Of a DNA stretch of 64,000 bases, positions 16,725-25,858 are shown in pieces; the first letter of the stretch is position 1, and each line of letters begins with the position of its first letter. A program made the position numbers and the translations under genes. The DNA is from Actinoplanes sandaracinus (GTDB taxonomy: Bacteria > Actinomycetota > Actinomycetes > Mycobacteriales > Micromonosporaceae). The notes beneath the pieces are model-generated. The model had not been told where the DNA came from. It did not search any database and saw only the letters and a list, made by a program, of their open reading frames with translations. The stretch covers positions 25,373 to 89,372 of the forward strand of contig NZ_JASCTH010000025.1 of the NCBI RefSeq assembly GCF_030009775.1, read 5' to 3'.

Positions 16725-18602
16725 ATGCGCATCTGCTTCGTCGGGAAATACCCGCCGATCGAGGGCGGGGTCAGCACGTCGACCTACTGGATGGTGCGCG
16801 GACTGGCGCAGCTGGGCCATGACGTGCACGTGGTCACCAACGCCGGGGAGGTCGAGGACGCGTACCGGATGACGTTCGAGGACGACGACGCGCCCTGGTA
16901 CCAGCCCGCGTTCCCGCCACCGGGCGGTCGCGTGGTGGTCCGCAGCGTTCAGCCGTTCAGCCGGGTGTCGATGCGGCACATCCCCTCGGCCAACCCGTAC
17001 GTCAGCCGGCTCGCCGCCGCCGCCACCGACGTCGTCCGCGCGAACGACTGCGACGTGGTGCTCGCGTACTACCTGGAGCCGTACGCGGTGGCGGCGTCGA
17101 TGGCCGCGACCTGGACCGGCCGGCCGCTGATCATCCGGCACGCCGGCAGCGATCTCGACCGGCTGTTCCGGATACCCGACCTGGCCACGACCTACCGCGA
17201 GGTCCTGACCCGAGCCGATGCCGTCGTGACACGGCGGCCGTTGCTGGCCCGGTTCCGGGGGCTGGGCGTGCCGGTTGAGCGGCTCTACGAGGCGCCGGCG
17301 TACGCGGTGCCGCGCGAGGTGTTCCATCCGGCCGTCGCCCCGCTGGACCTGCCCATCGCCGGGACGCCGACGATCGGGATCTACGGCAAGGTGGGCGGCC
17401 CCAAGGGGACCCTCGACCTGATCGACGCCCTCGGCCGGCTGGCCCGCGAGGGGCTCGACTTCCACGTCGCGGCGATGATCGGATCCGGGCAGGCACGGCG
17501 GCTGGAGAGCGCGGTCCGCGACGCCGGGATCACCGGCCGCGTCCACGTGCTGCCGCTGCTGCCGAATTGGAAGGTGCCCCGCTTCATCCGCGCCTGTACC
17601 GCGGTCTGCTTCCTGGAACGCGACTTTCCCGTCGTCATTCACGGTCCGATCGTCCCGCGCGAGGTTCTCGCCTGCGGGACCTGTCTGGTGCTGTCCGGCG
17701 AGATCGCCGCCAAGCAGCGCCGCACCGATCTTGTGCACGGCGAGAACGTGCTGCTCGTGGACGACCCGAAGAATCGCGAGGACCTCGCGGCGACGCTACG
17801 GCGGGTGATCACCCGGCCCGCCGAGGCGGCGGCGATCGGCGCCCGGGCCGCCGGCCTTCCGGACGGCGACACCGACCATTCCCGATACGTACGGTCCTGG
17901 GAGAAGATCCTCCTCGAGGTGCTCAACGGAGTGCCACCCGCGGCCCGTCCCGCGGACGCGGCCATGGACCTGCTGCCCCCGGGCCTGGTCGCCCGCATCG
18001 ACCCCGACCTGCGGCCGTCGCCGCGGGAGTCCGACATCACCACGGCCATCGATCTGTGTGAACGCGCGGCCGAGCGGCTGGGCGAGCGGCCGCCGGATGC
18101 ACGGCGCGACACCCTCATCGAGGCGCTGCGTTACCAGCGTGCCAGGTTGCGCGCGCGGCACCACCCGGCCCGTCGCGACGGCCCGCCCTTCCCCGCGGTC
18201 GATGCCCTGGGGGGATTGTCCGTCACCGCGGAGGCGGTCGGCGCGCTGCGGCCGATCCGTGGCAACCACCTGTGGATCGAGACGTTCGAGCGGCCGGTCG
18301 CCGAACTGCTGACCCGCTGGAGCGCCGGCGTCGACGGCGAGACGGTCGCGCCCGAGCCGTCGACCGTGCTCTTCCTGCGCAGACCCAACCTCAGCCCCTG
18401 CGAGCTGGCGATCAATGACGAGACGCGCCGCCTGGTGGACGTGTGCGACGGTTCCCGCACCACGTCCGAGGTGCTGGCCGCGCTGCCGGAGGCCGCGCCG
18501 GAGGCGGTGCTGGCGGCGCTCGGGCGGCTCTACACCGCCAGCGTGATCATCTTCGCTGACTTCCGGCCCGGGTGGGGCTGGACCGGCGGGCCCCGGGACT
18601 AG
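16725..18602 (+). CDS. Glycosyltransferase with C-terminal PqqD-like domain
   Basis: 625 residues from ATG 16725, nine bases after the MNIO stop. The first 390 residues are a GT4/GT-B glycosyltransferase: MRICFVGKYPPIEGGVSTS with the N-terminal GG loop, LAYYLEPYAVAAS, IIRHAGSDLDRLF, GIYGKVGGPKGTLDLI and VPREVLACGTCLVLSGE. A helical linker follows. Residues 535-625 resemble PqqD: TVLFLRRPNLSPCELAIND, RRLVDVCDGSRTTSEVLAAL and LGRLYTASVIIF. A glycosyltransferase fused to a leader-recognition domain strongly suggests that it glycosylates the ribosomal peptide while the leader is still attached. Confidence 0.85.
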   Translation: MRICFVGKYPPIEGGVSTSTYWMVRGLAQLGHDVHVVTNAGEVEDAYRMTFEDDDAPWYQPAFPPPGGRVVVRSVQPFSRVSMRHIPSANPYVSRLAAAATDVVRANDCDVVLAYYLEPYAVAASMAATWTGRPLIIRHAGSDLDRLFRIPDLATTYREVLTRADAVVTRRPLLARFRGLGVPVERLYEAPAYAVPREVFHPAVAPLDLPIAGTPTIGIYGKVGGPKGTLDLIDALGRLAREGLDFHVAAMIGSGQARRLESAVRDAGITGRVHVLPLLPNWKVPRFIRACTAVCFLERDFPVVIHGPIVPREVLACGTCLVLSGEIAAKQRRTDLVHGENVLLVDDPKNREDLAATLRRVITRPAEAAAIGARAAGLPDGDTDHSRYVRSWEKILLEVLNGVPPAARPADAAMDLLPPGLVARIDPDLRPSPRESDITTAIDLCERAAERLGERPPDARRDTLIEALRYQRARLRARHHPARRDGPPFPAVDALGGLSVTAEAVGALRPIRGNHLWIETFERPVAELLTRWSAGVDGETVAPEPSTVLFLRRPNLSPCELAINDETRRLVDVCDGSRTTSEVLAALPEAAPEAVLAALGRLYTASVIIFADFRPGWGWTGGPRD

Positions 18603-18611
18603 GTGAGGCGC

Positions 18612-20453
18612 ATGTGTGGGCTGGCGGGGCGCGCGTCGACCGACGTACTCGGTCCCGAGAGCCTGTCCGTCCTGCATGCGGCCGGCCGCTTTCTCGCGCC
18701 GCGCGGCCCGGACGACCAGGTGATCGTTCGCCGCCCGCATTTCGAGATCGTGTTCCGGCGGCTCGCCGTCAACGACCTCACGGCCGGTCGGCAGCCCTTC
18801 ACCGGTGACGGCGGCCGGATCGTGGTGGCGGTCAACGGGGAGATCTACAACCACCGGGAGCTGATGGAGCGGCTGCCCGGCCCGGGCCCGCGGACACGCT
18901 CCGACTGCGAGGTGGTCCTGCACCTCTACCGGCACCTCGGCACCGGCTTCCTGCCGCTGCTCAACGGCATCTTCGCGATCGCGGTGTGGGACGAGCGGAA
19001 CCGGCGGCTGATCCTGGCCCGGGACCGCCTCGGCGTGAAACCCCTCTACCACGCGAGCGTGGGGCGGAGCATCCTGTTCGGCTCCGAACTCAAGGCGGTG
19101 CTGGCCTATCCCGGGGCGCCGCGCACCCTGGACTGGCAGGCGCTGCGGCACGTGCCCAACGCCGCGTTCCCGTTCCCGCGTCCGGGTGCCGCCCCGGTCT
19201 CCACCGGCGTCCACGGGGTGTCGTTCGTGGAGCCCGCCACCTGGGTCGAGTGGTGCGACGGCGTCACCCGCGCCCACCGCTACTGGCGGCCGGCCGAGCC
19301 CGAGGACACCCTGGCCGATCCGGTCGGGCGGTACGCGGACCTTCTGGACGACAGCGTGCGGCTCGAACTCATGAGCGACACGCCGGTCGGGATCTTCGTC
19401 AGCGGCGGCCTGGACTCCAGCCTGCTGCTCGCCACCGCGGCGCGCCGGGCCCCCGATCTGGAGGCGTACACCCTGGTCGAGCCGTCGATTCGGGGAACTG
19501 GTGACATCGAGGCCGCCGCGGACCTGTGCCGTCAGCTCGGCGTGGCGCACCACATGGTCCGCGTCGACCAGGCGGCGCTCGAGGAGACCGTCGCGTTCGA
19601 TCTCGCGATGCTCGAACACTTCGTCTGGATCATGGACTTTCCGGTCTTCGACCCCGAGTTCCTCGTCAAGCACGAGCTGCACCGGCGGCTCAAGACGGTC
19701 CGCCCGGAGTCGAAGGTCGTGTTGCTGGGACAGGGTGCCGACGAGTTCGCGGGCGGGTACTCCACGCTCGGCTTCCAGGACTGGCCTCAGTGGTGCGCGC
19801 ACAACCGCCGGCTGCTGCACGAATCGTTGCTCGGCGAGCTGGGGATGCCCGACGTCTACCGGCCTCTGGTCTCGGAGCGTTCGACCGAGGAACGGGGGGC
19901 GCGGGCCACCGGGGCGCACGAAGCGTGGCAGGTGATCGGCGCGAGCGACCTGGCCGCGTACAACCTGTGGCACGAGGACCGGACGGCGGCCGCCAACGGG
20001 GTCGAGGCGCGGGTGCCTTACCTGGACCATCGGATCGTCGACCTGCTCTGCTCGGTGCCCCGCGAGCGCCATGCCGAGCTGTTCTTCGACAAGGAGATCA
20101 TGCGCCGGGCCGCCGGGCGTCACCTCGCCGAGCGGTTCACCCGCCGTCCGAAGGTCCCGCTGTTGCCCGAGGCCGCCCCGGCGGCGGCGCTCGTCCGGCG
20201 CCTTGCCACCGGCGCCTTCGCCGAATTCCGGGAGAGGTACCTCGATTCCGGCCGGTCCCTGTTCGCGCCGGCGGCCATGGCCGAGCTGCACCGGCTGGCG
20301 ACCGGCTCGCCGATGGCGGACCGGGCCGGCTACCTGCTTCTGCGATGCATGGCGATCAGCGTGTTCGATCGGATCTGTGACGGCGTGAGCGATCCGGCGT
20401 TCGAGCCGCCGGTGCTCCATCGCCACGCCGAGCCGCTCGCGGTCGCCGCATGA
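18612..20453 (+). CDS. Asparagine synthetase B-like amidotransferase 2 (RiPP locus)
   Basis: 613 residues from ATG 18612, with AGGTGAGG upstream. Cys2 (MCGLAG), APRGPDDQ, NGEIYNHRELM and SDCEVVLHLY indicate a working glutaminase half; SGGLDSS (about residue 264) and GQGADEFAGGY form the ATP-binding half. It is clearly distinct in sequence from the first amidotransferase in the operon, so each may act on a different carboxylate (for example the Asp in the shared C-D-x-C core and the C-terminus). This division of labour is inference. Confidence 0.85.
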   Translation: MCGLAGRASTDVLGPESLSVLHAAGRFLAPRGPDDQVIVRRPHFEIVFRRLAVNDLTAGRQPFTGDGGRIVVAVNGEIYNHRELMERLPGPGPRTRSDCEVVLHLYRHLGTGFLPLLNGIFAIAVWDERNRRLILARDRLGVKPLYHASVGRSILFGSELKAVLAYPGAPRTLDWQALRHVPNAAFPFPRPGAAPVSTGVHGVSFVEPATWVEWCDGVTRAHRYWRPAEPEDTLADPVGRYADLLDDSVRLELMSDTPVGIFVSGGLDSSLLLATAARRAPDLEAYTLVEPSIRGTGDIEAAADLCRQLGVAHHMVRVDQAALEETVAFDLAMLEHFVWIMDFPVFDPEFLVKHELHRRLKTVRPESKVVLLGQGADEFAGGYSTLGFQDWPQWCAHNRRLLHESLLGELGMPDVYRPLVSERSTEERGARATGAHEAWQVIGASDLAAYNLWHEDRTAAANGVEARVPYLDHRIVDLLCSVPRERHAELFFDKEIMRRAAGRHLAERFTRRPKVPLLPEAAPAAALVRRLATGAFAEFRERYLDSGRSLFAPAAMAELHRLATGSPMADRAGYLLLRCMAISVFDRICDGVSDPAFEPPVLHRHAEPLAVAA

Positions 20454-21880
20454 CCGGCCCGTTGCCCTCGACGGCCGGGCTGGAACGGGTCGACGCGCGG
20501 TGGTGGAGGGCTTTGGGCGACCGGCTCCGGCTGAACGGCCCGACTCCGCGGTGGCTCGCGTCGATGTGGCAGGACCGGACCGTGACGTACGAGGGATTGC
20601 AGTGGCCGGTCCGGTTGTGGCGGGCCCGCACGGTCGACGATCCGGCGGCCCGGATCTACCGGATGTTCTGCCTCCGCGACCCGGTACGCCTCGATCAGGC
20701 GGCGGACACGCTGGGCGCCGCGATGGTGGCCGGGGCTCTGGACTGCGGCCTTCTGTGCCGGGCCCGCGACGACCACGTGGTCTCCCGGTTCGACCTGCGC
20801 TTCTTCCACGGCTTGTGGGTGCTCTGCGACGATCTCGGTCTCGGCGGCGACGCGGTCTTCGGGACCGGGGCCGGCGACGACGCCTTCCCCGGCGTGGTGC
20901 CGGCCCGTCTGGTGACCGGCGGCTCGACCGCCGACAGCGCCGTTGATGTCGGTTGTGGGGCCGGCGCGATCGCCCTGTGGATGAGCCGGTTCGCACGCCG
21001 GGTGCTGGCGACCGACATCAATCCGCGCGCGCTCGGCTTCGTCCGGTGGAACGCGGCCCTGAACGGCATCGGCAACGTCGAGGTCGTCGCCGGGGACCTG
21101 CTCGCACCGCTCGGCGCCGAGCGGTTCGACCTGCTGGTCGCACAACCGCCGTTCGTCCCCCGGCCGCCGGACGCCACCCCGGCGACGTACCGGCTCGGTG
21201 GGCCTCTCGGCACCGAACTGCCGCACCGGGTGCTCGCCGCCGCCGGCCGGCACCTCACCCCGCACGGCCGGGCCGCTGTCGTCTTCGAGCACCCCGTCCG
21301 CCAGTCTGCCCCCGTAGCGCTGCCCGACCTGGCGGGCGCCGGGCGGCGCGCCCTGGTGCTCCTCGGCGACGAGGTCGACGCCGACGCCTACAGCGTCCGC
21401 TACGCGCTGCCGGCACTGCGACAACGCGACCCGGCCGGGTTCGAGCACGATGTCGGCGAGATGCGGCAGCACCTGCACTCCGCGGGGATCCGCGGGGTAC
21501 GGCCGGCGGTCGGCGTCGTCGAATCGGCCGACGGTCGCGCCTGGACCGACGTGGCGCAGCTCGACGGGCCACTGTGGAACCGGTTAGCGCCGGGCGCGGC
21601 CGACCGGCTCCTGGCCGGCCACGACCTGCTGCACTCGGGCTCGGCGCGGCGGGCCTGGCTGCCCGCGGGCAGCACGGTGCTCCGGTCACCCGCGGAGGAC
21701 CACGTCACGCTGCTTCTCGCGGCCGGCGTACCGAGTCGCGTGCTCCGCCTCACCCGAGCGGAATGGGCGGTTCTGGAGCGGATGCGGGAGGGGGAGACCG
21801 TACGTCTGACGTCCGGCGCTCCCCCGGAGGAGCTCGCTCTCCTGGCCCGCCTGCTACGTGCCGGTCTCGTCGAACCGTGA
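20450..21880 (+). CDS. N5-glutamine-type methyltransferase with C-terminal tail (RiPP locus)
   Basis: 476 residues, coupled by ATGA to the second amidotransferase gene. The N-terminal 130 residues resemble the accessory domain of PrmC/MTQ2-like proteins. The SAM domain has VDVGCGAGAIALW (about residue 164) and ATDINPRALGFVRWNA. The (N/D)PP(Y/F) motif appears as AQPPF (about residue 231). These enzymes usually methylate amide nitrogens. In this operon an amide produced by an asparagine-synthetase homologue would be a fitting target (inference). Residues 390-476 form an extra domain (RLTRAEWAVLERMREGETV, ending in a leucine-rich helix) like those on other enzymes of the locus. It is the last gene of the operon. 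Confidence 0.8.
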   Translation: MTGPLPSTAGLERVDARWWRALGDRLRLNGPTPRWLASMWQDRTVTYEGLQWPVRLWRARTVDDPAARIYRMFCLRDPVRLDQAADTLGAAMVAGALDCGLLCRARDDHVVSRFDLRFFHGLWVLCDDLGLGGDAVFGTGAGDDAFPGVVPARLVTGGSTADSAVDVGCGAGAIALWMSRFARRVLATDINPRALGFVRWNAALNGIGNVEVVAGDLLAPLGAERFDLLVAQPPFVPRPPDATPATYRLGGPLGTELPHRVLAAAGRHLTPHGRAAVVFEHPVRQSAPVALPDLAGAGRRALVLLGDEVDADAYSVRYALPALRQRDPAGFEHDVGEMRQHLHSAGIRGVRPAVGVVESADGRAWTDVAQLDGPLWNRLAPGAADRLLAGHDLLHSGSARRAWLPAGSTVLRSPAEDHVTLLLAAGVPSRVLRLTRAEWAVLERMREGETVRLTSGAPPEELALLARLLRAGLVEP

Positions 21881-21897
21881 CATCGCGGGGCCTCGCT

Positions 21898-22787
21898 TCA
21901 GCGACGGCGTGGCATGGCCCTCGCCTTGGCCCGCCGGGCCGGGGTCGCCGGGGCGGCCACCGTGCCCGCGGTCTGCGCTCGGGGACGGCTGGTGTGCGCG
22001 CTGGTGTCCGGCCTGGCCGCCACGCGGGCCAGCACGTCGTCGCCGGGGCGGGCGGCGATGTGGAAGTGCGAGGCTTTCACCGGATTCAGGTCTCCGCCCC
22101 AGGCGACCGTGCCCTCACCGTCGAGGAGGATGTCTCGCACGATCTCCACCTGGTGCAGCGCTTCTGCGCGGCGTGCAGAGGATGTCGGCGAGGCCGGTCC
22201 AGGGCGCCGCGGGATCGATCGTCGAGTTCGGCTGGGCATACATGAGGAGATGGCCGGGGCAGTCGGTGTCGTACTCGTGCTGGTGCGGGAAGATCCTGTG
22301 CCCGGTCCTTGTCGGGGCTTCCTCGCGCAGGTGCTGGATCAGCATCCGCATCGACCGCAACATCGGCTCAGGAGCGGTCTCGTCTCCCCGCAGCAGACCG
22401 AGGATGGAGTAGAAGCCGGCGTTTCTCCCGAATCCGTCGATCTTGGGTGCGGTGCCGCCGTTCGCTGACCCCCGGCATGTAACCGCGGCCCTGATAGATC
22501 TCGCCGTGCGGGCAGACGGCGAAGTTGTAGGCGATGTCTCCTTCGTAGTCGGAGTCGCCCCAGTGATTCTGATAGACGTTTACTATGTCCCGTCGGCAAT
22601 CCTCTTCATTGTTGTACGGACCGTTGATGATCGGCTATTTGTTGCCGCGGTAATGAATGAAGACGCCGGCGACCGGATTCCATTCGTTGGTGTTCTCCGG
22701 CTGCGGATCCCTCGCCGCGTGACCCGGCGACTTCTCGTCGGTGACGTACTGGGCCCACGTCGCACGTCTGTTGATCGTGACAGGCAA
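21898..22787 (-). pseudogene. PGRP/amidase_2-type N-acetylmuramoyl-L-alanine amidase, decayed
   Basis: On the minus strand, reading from a TTG at 22787 (preceded by CGAGGAAG), the peptide INRRATWAQYVTDEKSPGH, then VFIHYRGNK, runs into an in-frame TAG at 22635-22637. It continues with IVNVYQNHWGDSDYEGDI, AYNFAVCPHGEIYQGRGYM, which is the His-containing, YNF-x-V-x-x-x-G-x-IYEGRG pattern of peptidoglycan recognition amidases. A frame change near 22460 is needed to continue (DGFGRNAGFYSILGLLRG, HRIFPHQHEYDTDCPG), and another near 22170 (DLNPVKASHFHIAARPGDD). One nonsense and two frameshift lesions make it a pseudogene, unless they are assembly errors. Confidence 0.72.
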
Positions 22788-23046
22788 TGCTTCCTCGTTT
22801 CATCGCGGGATGGGAGAGGTGCCGACTCAGGGGCCGGGAAGGGCACGGCCGTCGGCCCCGCCCCTCCACCGTGTACGCCGAACCCCCGCAGCGGCGCTCA
22901 CGAGATCGACGATCGTCGAACAGCTTCCTCGGGTCGAGGGCTCCGATGTGGTACGGCACCGGAAAGTCTCGCTGATCCGCGGTGCGGCAGACGCTCCTCG
23001 GCCACGCGCCCCAAGGGGGGAGCACCCGGGTGATATCCATGTGGGA

Positions 23047-23757
23047 ATGAACGCGTCACTGGGGAGCTCCGCTGCCGGCGTGCCGGCCCCGTGGCCGGCG
23101 GCCCGGCTCGCCATGGCCGGTATGCGAGCGTGTGCCGTCATCACCGTGATCGACTTGTTGCTGGTGGGTGCGAAGTACGAGGACCGGGTCGGATGGGTGA
23201 CGCACGATGCCCCCGCCGTGGCCGTGCTGGGGTTCCTGGCCGCCCTCATCGAGCTGGCGGCGCCGCTGAACACTGTTCTCGTGGCGACCGGAATTCTCTG
23301 GGCCCTCACCGCGCTGGCCACTGCCGTCGCTTTCCTCGTTTGGCTCGTGCGGGCCGCGCGCAATGCCGACCGGTTGAACGGACGGCCGCGCCGGGCACAC
23401 GGATGGGCGATCGGTGGCTGGCTGATTCCGGTGGCCAACCTGGTGATCCCGTACCGGGTGGTGCAGGGGGTGAACGCGGCGAGCGCCGCCGGACCGGGCC
23501 CGGAGCCCGCACCGGTCGGCCGGTGGTGGGCGGCGCTGCTCGTCACCTTCCCGCTCGTGGTGGCCGGCGCCGTCTGTCGCGAGGGGGTCGTCGGCTATGA
23601 GATCGGCGGTCAACAGCTGCGCGATACGCGCGTCCTCGCCTACCTGCTGTGGGCGGTCGCAGCGGCGGCGGTGTGGTACTCGGCGGCGCTCGGCAGGAAG
23701 GTCGTGCGGCGCATCACCGAGGCGCAGGCGACCCGGACGCACCAGAGCGCCGGATGA
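23047..23757 (+). CDS. DUF4328-like membrane protein
   Basis: 236 residues from ATG 23047 (a GTG two codons earlier is equally possible). Five to six hydrophobic helices are visible: AMAGMRACAVITVIDLLLVG, AVLGFLAALIEL, ILWALTALATAVAFLVWLV, a loop with the family-typical WAIGGWLIPVANLVIPYRVV, and two C-terminal segments. This last motif, with a long intracellular loop before it, is characteristic of DUF4328 proteins, whose role is unknown. It stands alone between the amidase pseudogene and an acetyltransferase gene. Confidence 0.72.
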   Translation: MNASLGSSAAGVPAPWPAARLAMAGMRACAVITVIDLLLVGAKYEDRVGWVTHDAPAVAVLGFLAALIELAAPLNTVLVATGILWALTALATAVAFLVWLVRAARNADRLNGRPRRAHGWAIGGWLIPVANLVIPYRVVQGVNAASAAGPGPEPAPVGRWWAALLVTFPLVVAGAVCREGVVGYEIGGQQLRDTRVLAYLLWAVAAAAVWYSAALGRKVVRRITEAQATRTHQSAG

Positions 23758-23903
23758 GCCACTGAGCGCAGGGGAGGACGTCGGCCCAGGTCGGGAGCTC
23801 GGTCGCGTCCGGGGTGATCCGGCGAGCCGGGCCGGATCGGCGGATCGCCTATCGTCTCGACGACGACGAACGTCGTCACAGCGGGACCGAAGACGGGGCG
23901 ACG

Positions 23904-24491
23904 ATGACGACTGAGCAGTTCACCGAGTTGACCACTGAGCGGCTGCGGCTGCGGCAGTGGCGCGACAGCGATCTGGACGCCTGGGCGGCGATGAACGCCG
24001 ACCCGCAGGTCCGCGAGTTCTGGCCGGACCTGCTGACCCGCGATCAGGCCGCCGCCAGCCTGGAGTACTTCCGCGACGAGCTGGTCCAGCGTGGCTGGGG
24101 ATGGTGGGCGGTCGAGGTGGCCGCGACCGGCGAGTTCATCGGTATGGCCGGACTCGATCCGGTCGACGAGGAGGCTCCGGTGAGCGGCGTCGAGGCCGGG
24201 TGGCGGCTCGCCCGCACGTCGTGGGGCCGCGGATACGCGACCGAAGCGGCCCGCGCTGTGCTGGCTCACGGTTTCGGGGCTCTGCGGTTGCCGGAGATCC
24301 TGGCGATCTCGGTGGCCGGCAACGAGCGCTCCCGGGCCCTGATGCGCCGGCTCGGCATGACCCACGATCCGGGTGAGGACTTCGACGACCTGAGCATGCC
24401 CCCCGGACCGCTGCGGCACAGCGTCGTCTACCGGATGAAGGACCACGAGTGGGGCCCGGCCCATGACGACCGGACCCCATCTGCCGCGTGA
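23904..24491 (+). CDS. GNAT N-acetyltransferase (RimJ/RimL type)
   Basis: 195 residues from ATG 23904. The protein opens with LTTERLRLRQWRDSDLD, the usual start of the RimJ/RimL-like branch, and has the acetyl-CoA-binding strand/loop WRLARTSWGRGYATEAARAV (R-x-x-G-x-G/A type) near residue 100 and a late NERSRALMRRLGM segment. Substrate is not predictable: small molecules, toxins or protein N-termini are all used by this branch. It is convergent with the secreted esterase gene, with 24 bp between stops. Confidence 0.85.
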   Translation: MTTEQFTELTTERLRLRQWRDSDLDAWAAMNADPQVREFWPDLLTRDQAAASLEYFRDELVQRGWGWWAVEVAATGEFIGMAGLDPVDEEAPVSGVEAGWRLARTSWGRGYATEAARAVLAHGFGALRLPEILAISVAGNERSRALMRRLGMTHDPGEDFDDLSMPPGPLRHSVVYRMKDHEWGPAHDDRTPSAA

Positions 24492-24515
24492 TCAGCTTCC
24501 CGTGCCGGTCGCGAA

Positions 24516-25787
24516 TCAGGTGGCGGCGCAGGCGGGGGTCATGCCGGAGCCGCTGCCGGTGCCCTGGAAGCCGAACTCGGCGACCTGGCCCGCGCTGAGC
24601 CGGCCGTTGTAGGCGACGTTGGAGAACTGGACGGCGCCGCTGTTGCCGCTGGCCGAGGCGCCCCACGTGTTGGTGACGGCGGCGCCGCCCGGCAGGGACA
24701 TGCTGACAGTCCATCCGTTGGTGCCGCCGGGGCCGGCGGTCACCCGTACCGTGGCCACGAACCCGCCGTTCCACGAGTTCAGCGACACCGACGCCGAGCA
24801 ACTGGCGTCACCGGTCGGCGGCGTCGAGGACGGCGGCGCCGAGGGGGAGGGGGACGGCGGGGTGGTCTGGAACTGCGCGAAGAACCGCCAGATCTCCTTC
24901 TTGGTCCAGGTGGTGACGCCGCTTTCGGCATAGGTCCCGTCCACCGGGCCGGGCATGTGGCCGTTGTCGAACGCGGCCCACTGCACCGGATAGCCGGCCC
25001 GGCACCCGGCATAGGTGGTCGTAACGTGGGTGCGGCTGCCGGCCGCCGGCTCCGGTGGGCGCTGCGAGGCGCAGCCGTTGTTCCTGACGAACGTGTCCCG
25101 CAGGGACCGCCCCTGGGCGATGTTGAGCACGTTGTCGCTGATGCCGTGGAGTCCGAAGTACGCGATGGGCTGGGTGCCGCCGCTGCATCCGCTGATCTGT
25201 GCGCCGGCGATGACGGCGACGGCACGGAAGACGGTCGGCCGGGCGCACGCGAGTGCGTAGCTCATGCCGCCGCCCCAGCTGAACCCCGTGGCGAAGCGCT
25301 GCGTGGTGTCGACGCAGAGGTCCGCCTCGATCCGTCTGATCATGTCGTCGACGAAGGTGACGTCCTCGCCGCCGGAGTTGCCCCAGCCGTTGCCGAGGCC
25401 CTGGGGCGCCACCAGGATGGCAGTGTTGTTCGACTGTTCCGCCTGTCCGTAGTAGGACCATGCGGCGCCGCTGGTCCCGCCGGAATCGATCTCGCCGGCG
25501 GTGCCGCCCCGCCAGTGGAACGCGAAGATCAGCCGGTGGGGATTGGTGTTCTGGTAGTTGCCGGGAATCCGCAGGATGAAGCTGCGGCTCTTGCCGTTGC
25601 TCTGCATGGTGTGCGTGCCGCTGCGCAAGGTCGGTGTCTTGCCGCATCCCGAGGTCGGCGCGGCGGCGGCGACGTCCGCGGCCGAAGCGGTGCCGCTCAT
25701 GCCCGCGCTCACCGCCATGCCGGCCGCCGACAGGGCGACCAGTGTCGCGACCACGATCGGGCCGAAGCGGAATCCTTGCCTTGGCAT
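24516..25787 (-). CDS. Secreted CE1/PHB-depolymerase-type esterase with CBM2
   Basis: 423 residues from ATG 25787, with AAGGAG upstream. A signal peptide covers about the first 37 residues (VVATLVALSAAGMAVSAGM ... ASA). The catalytic domain (about 45-310) is of the polyhydroxybutyrate depolymerase/feruloyl or acetyl-xylan esterase kind: FHWRGGTAGEID, the nucleophile elbow GFSWGGGMSYA and a late His in FDNGHMPGPVDG. A Pro/Ser/Thr linker (about 318-338) leads to a CBM2 domain (SCSASVSLNSWNGGFVATV) with conserved Trp residues and a terminal Cys pair. It probably de-esterifies plant cell-wall polysaccharide outside the cell. A TGAACCGGTTCA palindrome lies 72 bp upstream of the start. Confidence 0.9.
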   Translation of the reverse strand: MPRQGFRFGPIVVATLVALSAAGMAVSAGMSGTASAADVAAAAPTSGCGKTPTLRSGTHTMQSNGKSRSFILRIPGNYQNTNPHRLIFAFHWRGGTAGEIDSGGTSGAAWSYYGQAEQSNNTAILVAPQGLGNGWGNSGGEDVTFVDDMIRRIEADLCVDTTQRFATGFSWGGGMSYALACARPTVFRAVAVIAGAQISGCSGGTQPIAYFGLHGISDNVLNIAQGRSLRDTFVRNNGCASQRPPEPAAGSRTHVTTTYAGCRAGYPVQWAAFDNGHMPGPVDGTYAESGVTTWTKKEIWRFFAQFQTTPPSPSPSAPPSSTPPTGDASCSASVSLNSWNGGFVATVRVTAGPGGTNGWTVSMSLPGGAAVTNTWGASASGNSGAVQFSNVAYNGRLSAGQVAEFGFQGTGSGSGMTPACAAT

Positions 25788-25858
25788 AGCGCTACTCCTT
25801 CGGGCTCTCGTCCGGCGTCGGCCGGCCCCGCCGTGGCAGCTCCCCACGCGACCGGGAC

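Noticed and set aside
17796..20996. 1066-codon minus-strand frame across the glycosyltransferase and asparagine-synthetase genes
   Set aside because: Antisense shadow in GC-rich DNA; Arg/Gly/Pro-rich without domains, opposite well-supported genes.
22339..22599. Independent short gene at the amidase pseudogene
   Set aside because: It is one reading frame of the decayed amidase; the similarity continues in other frames on both sides.
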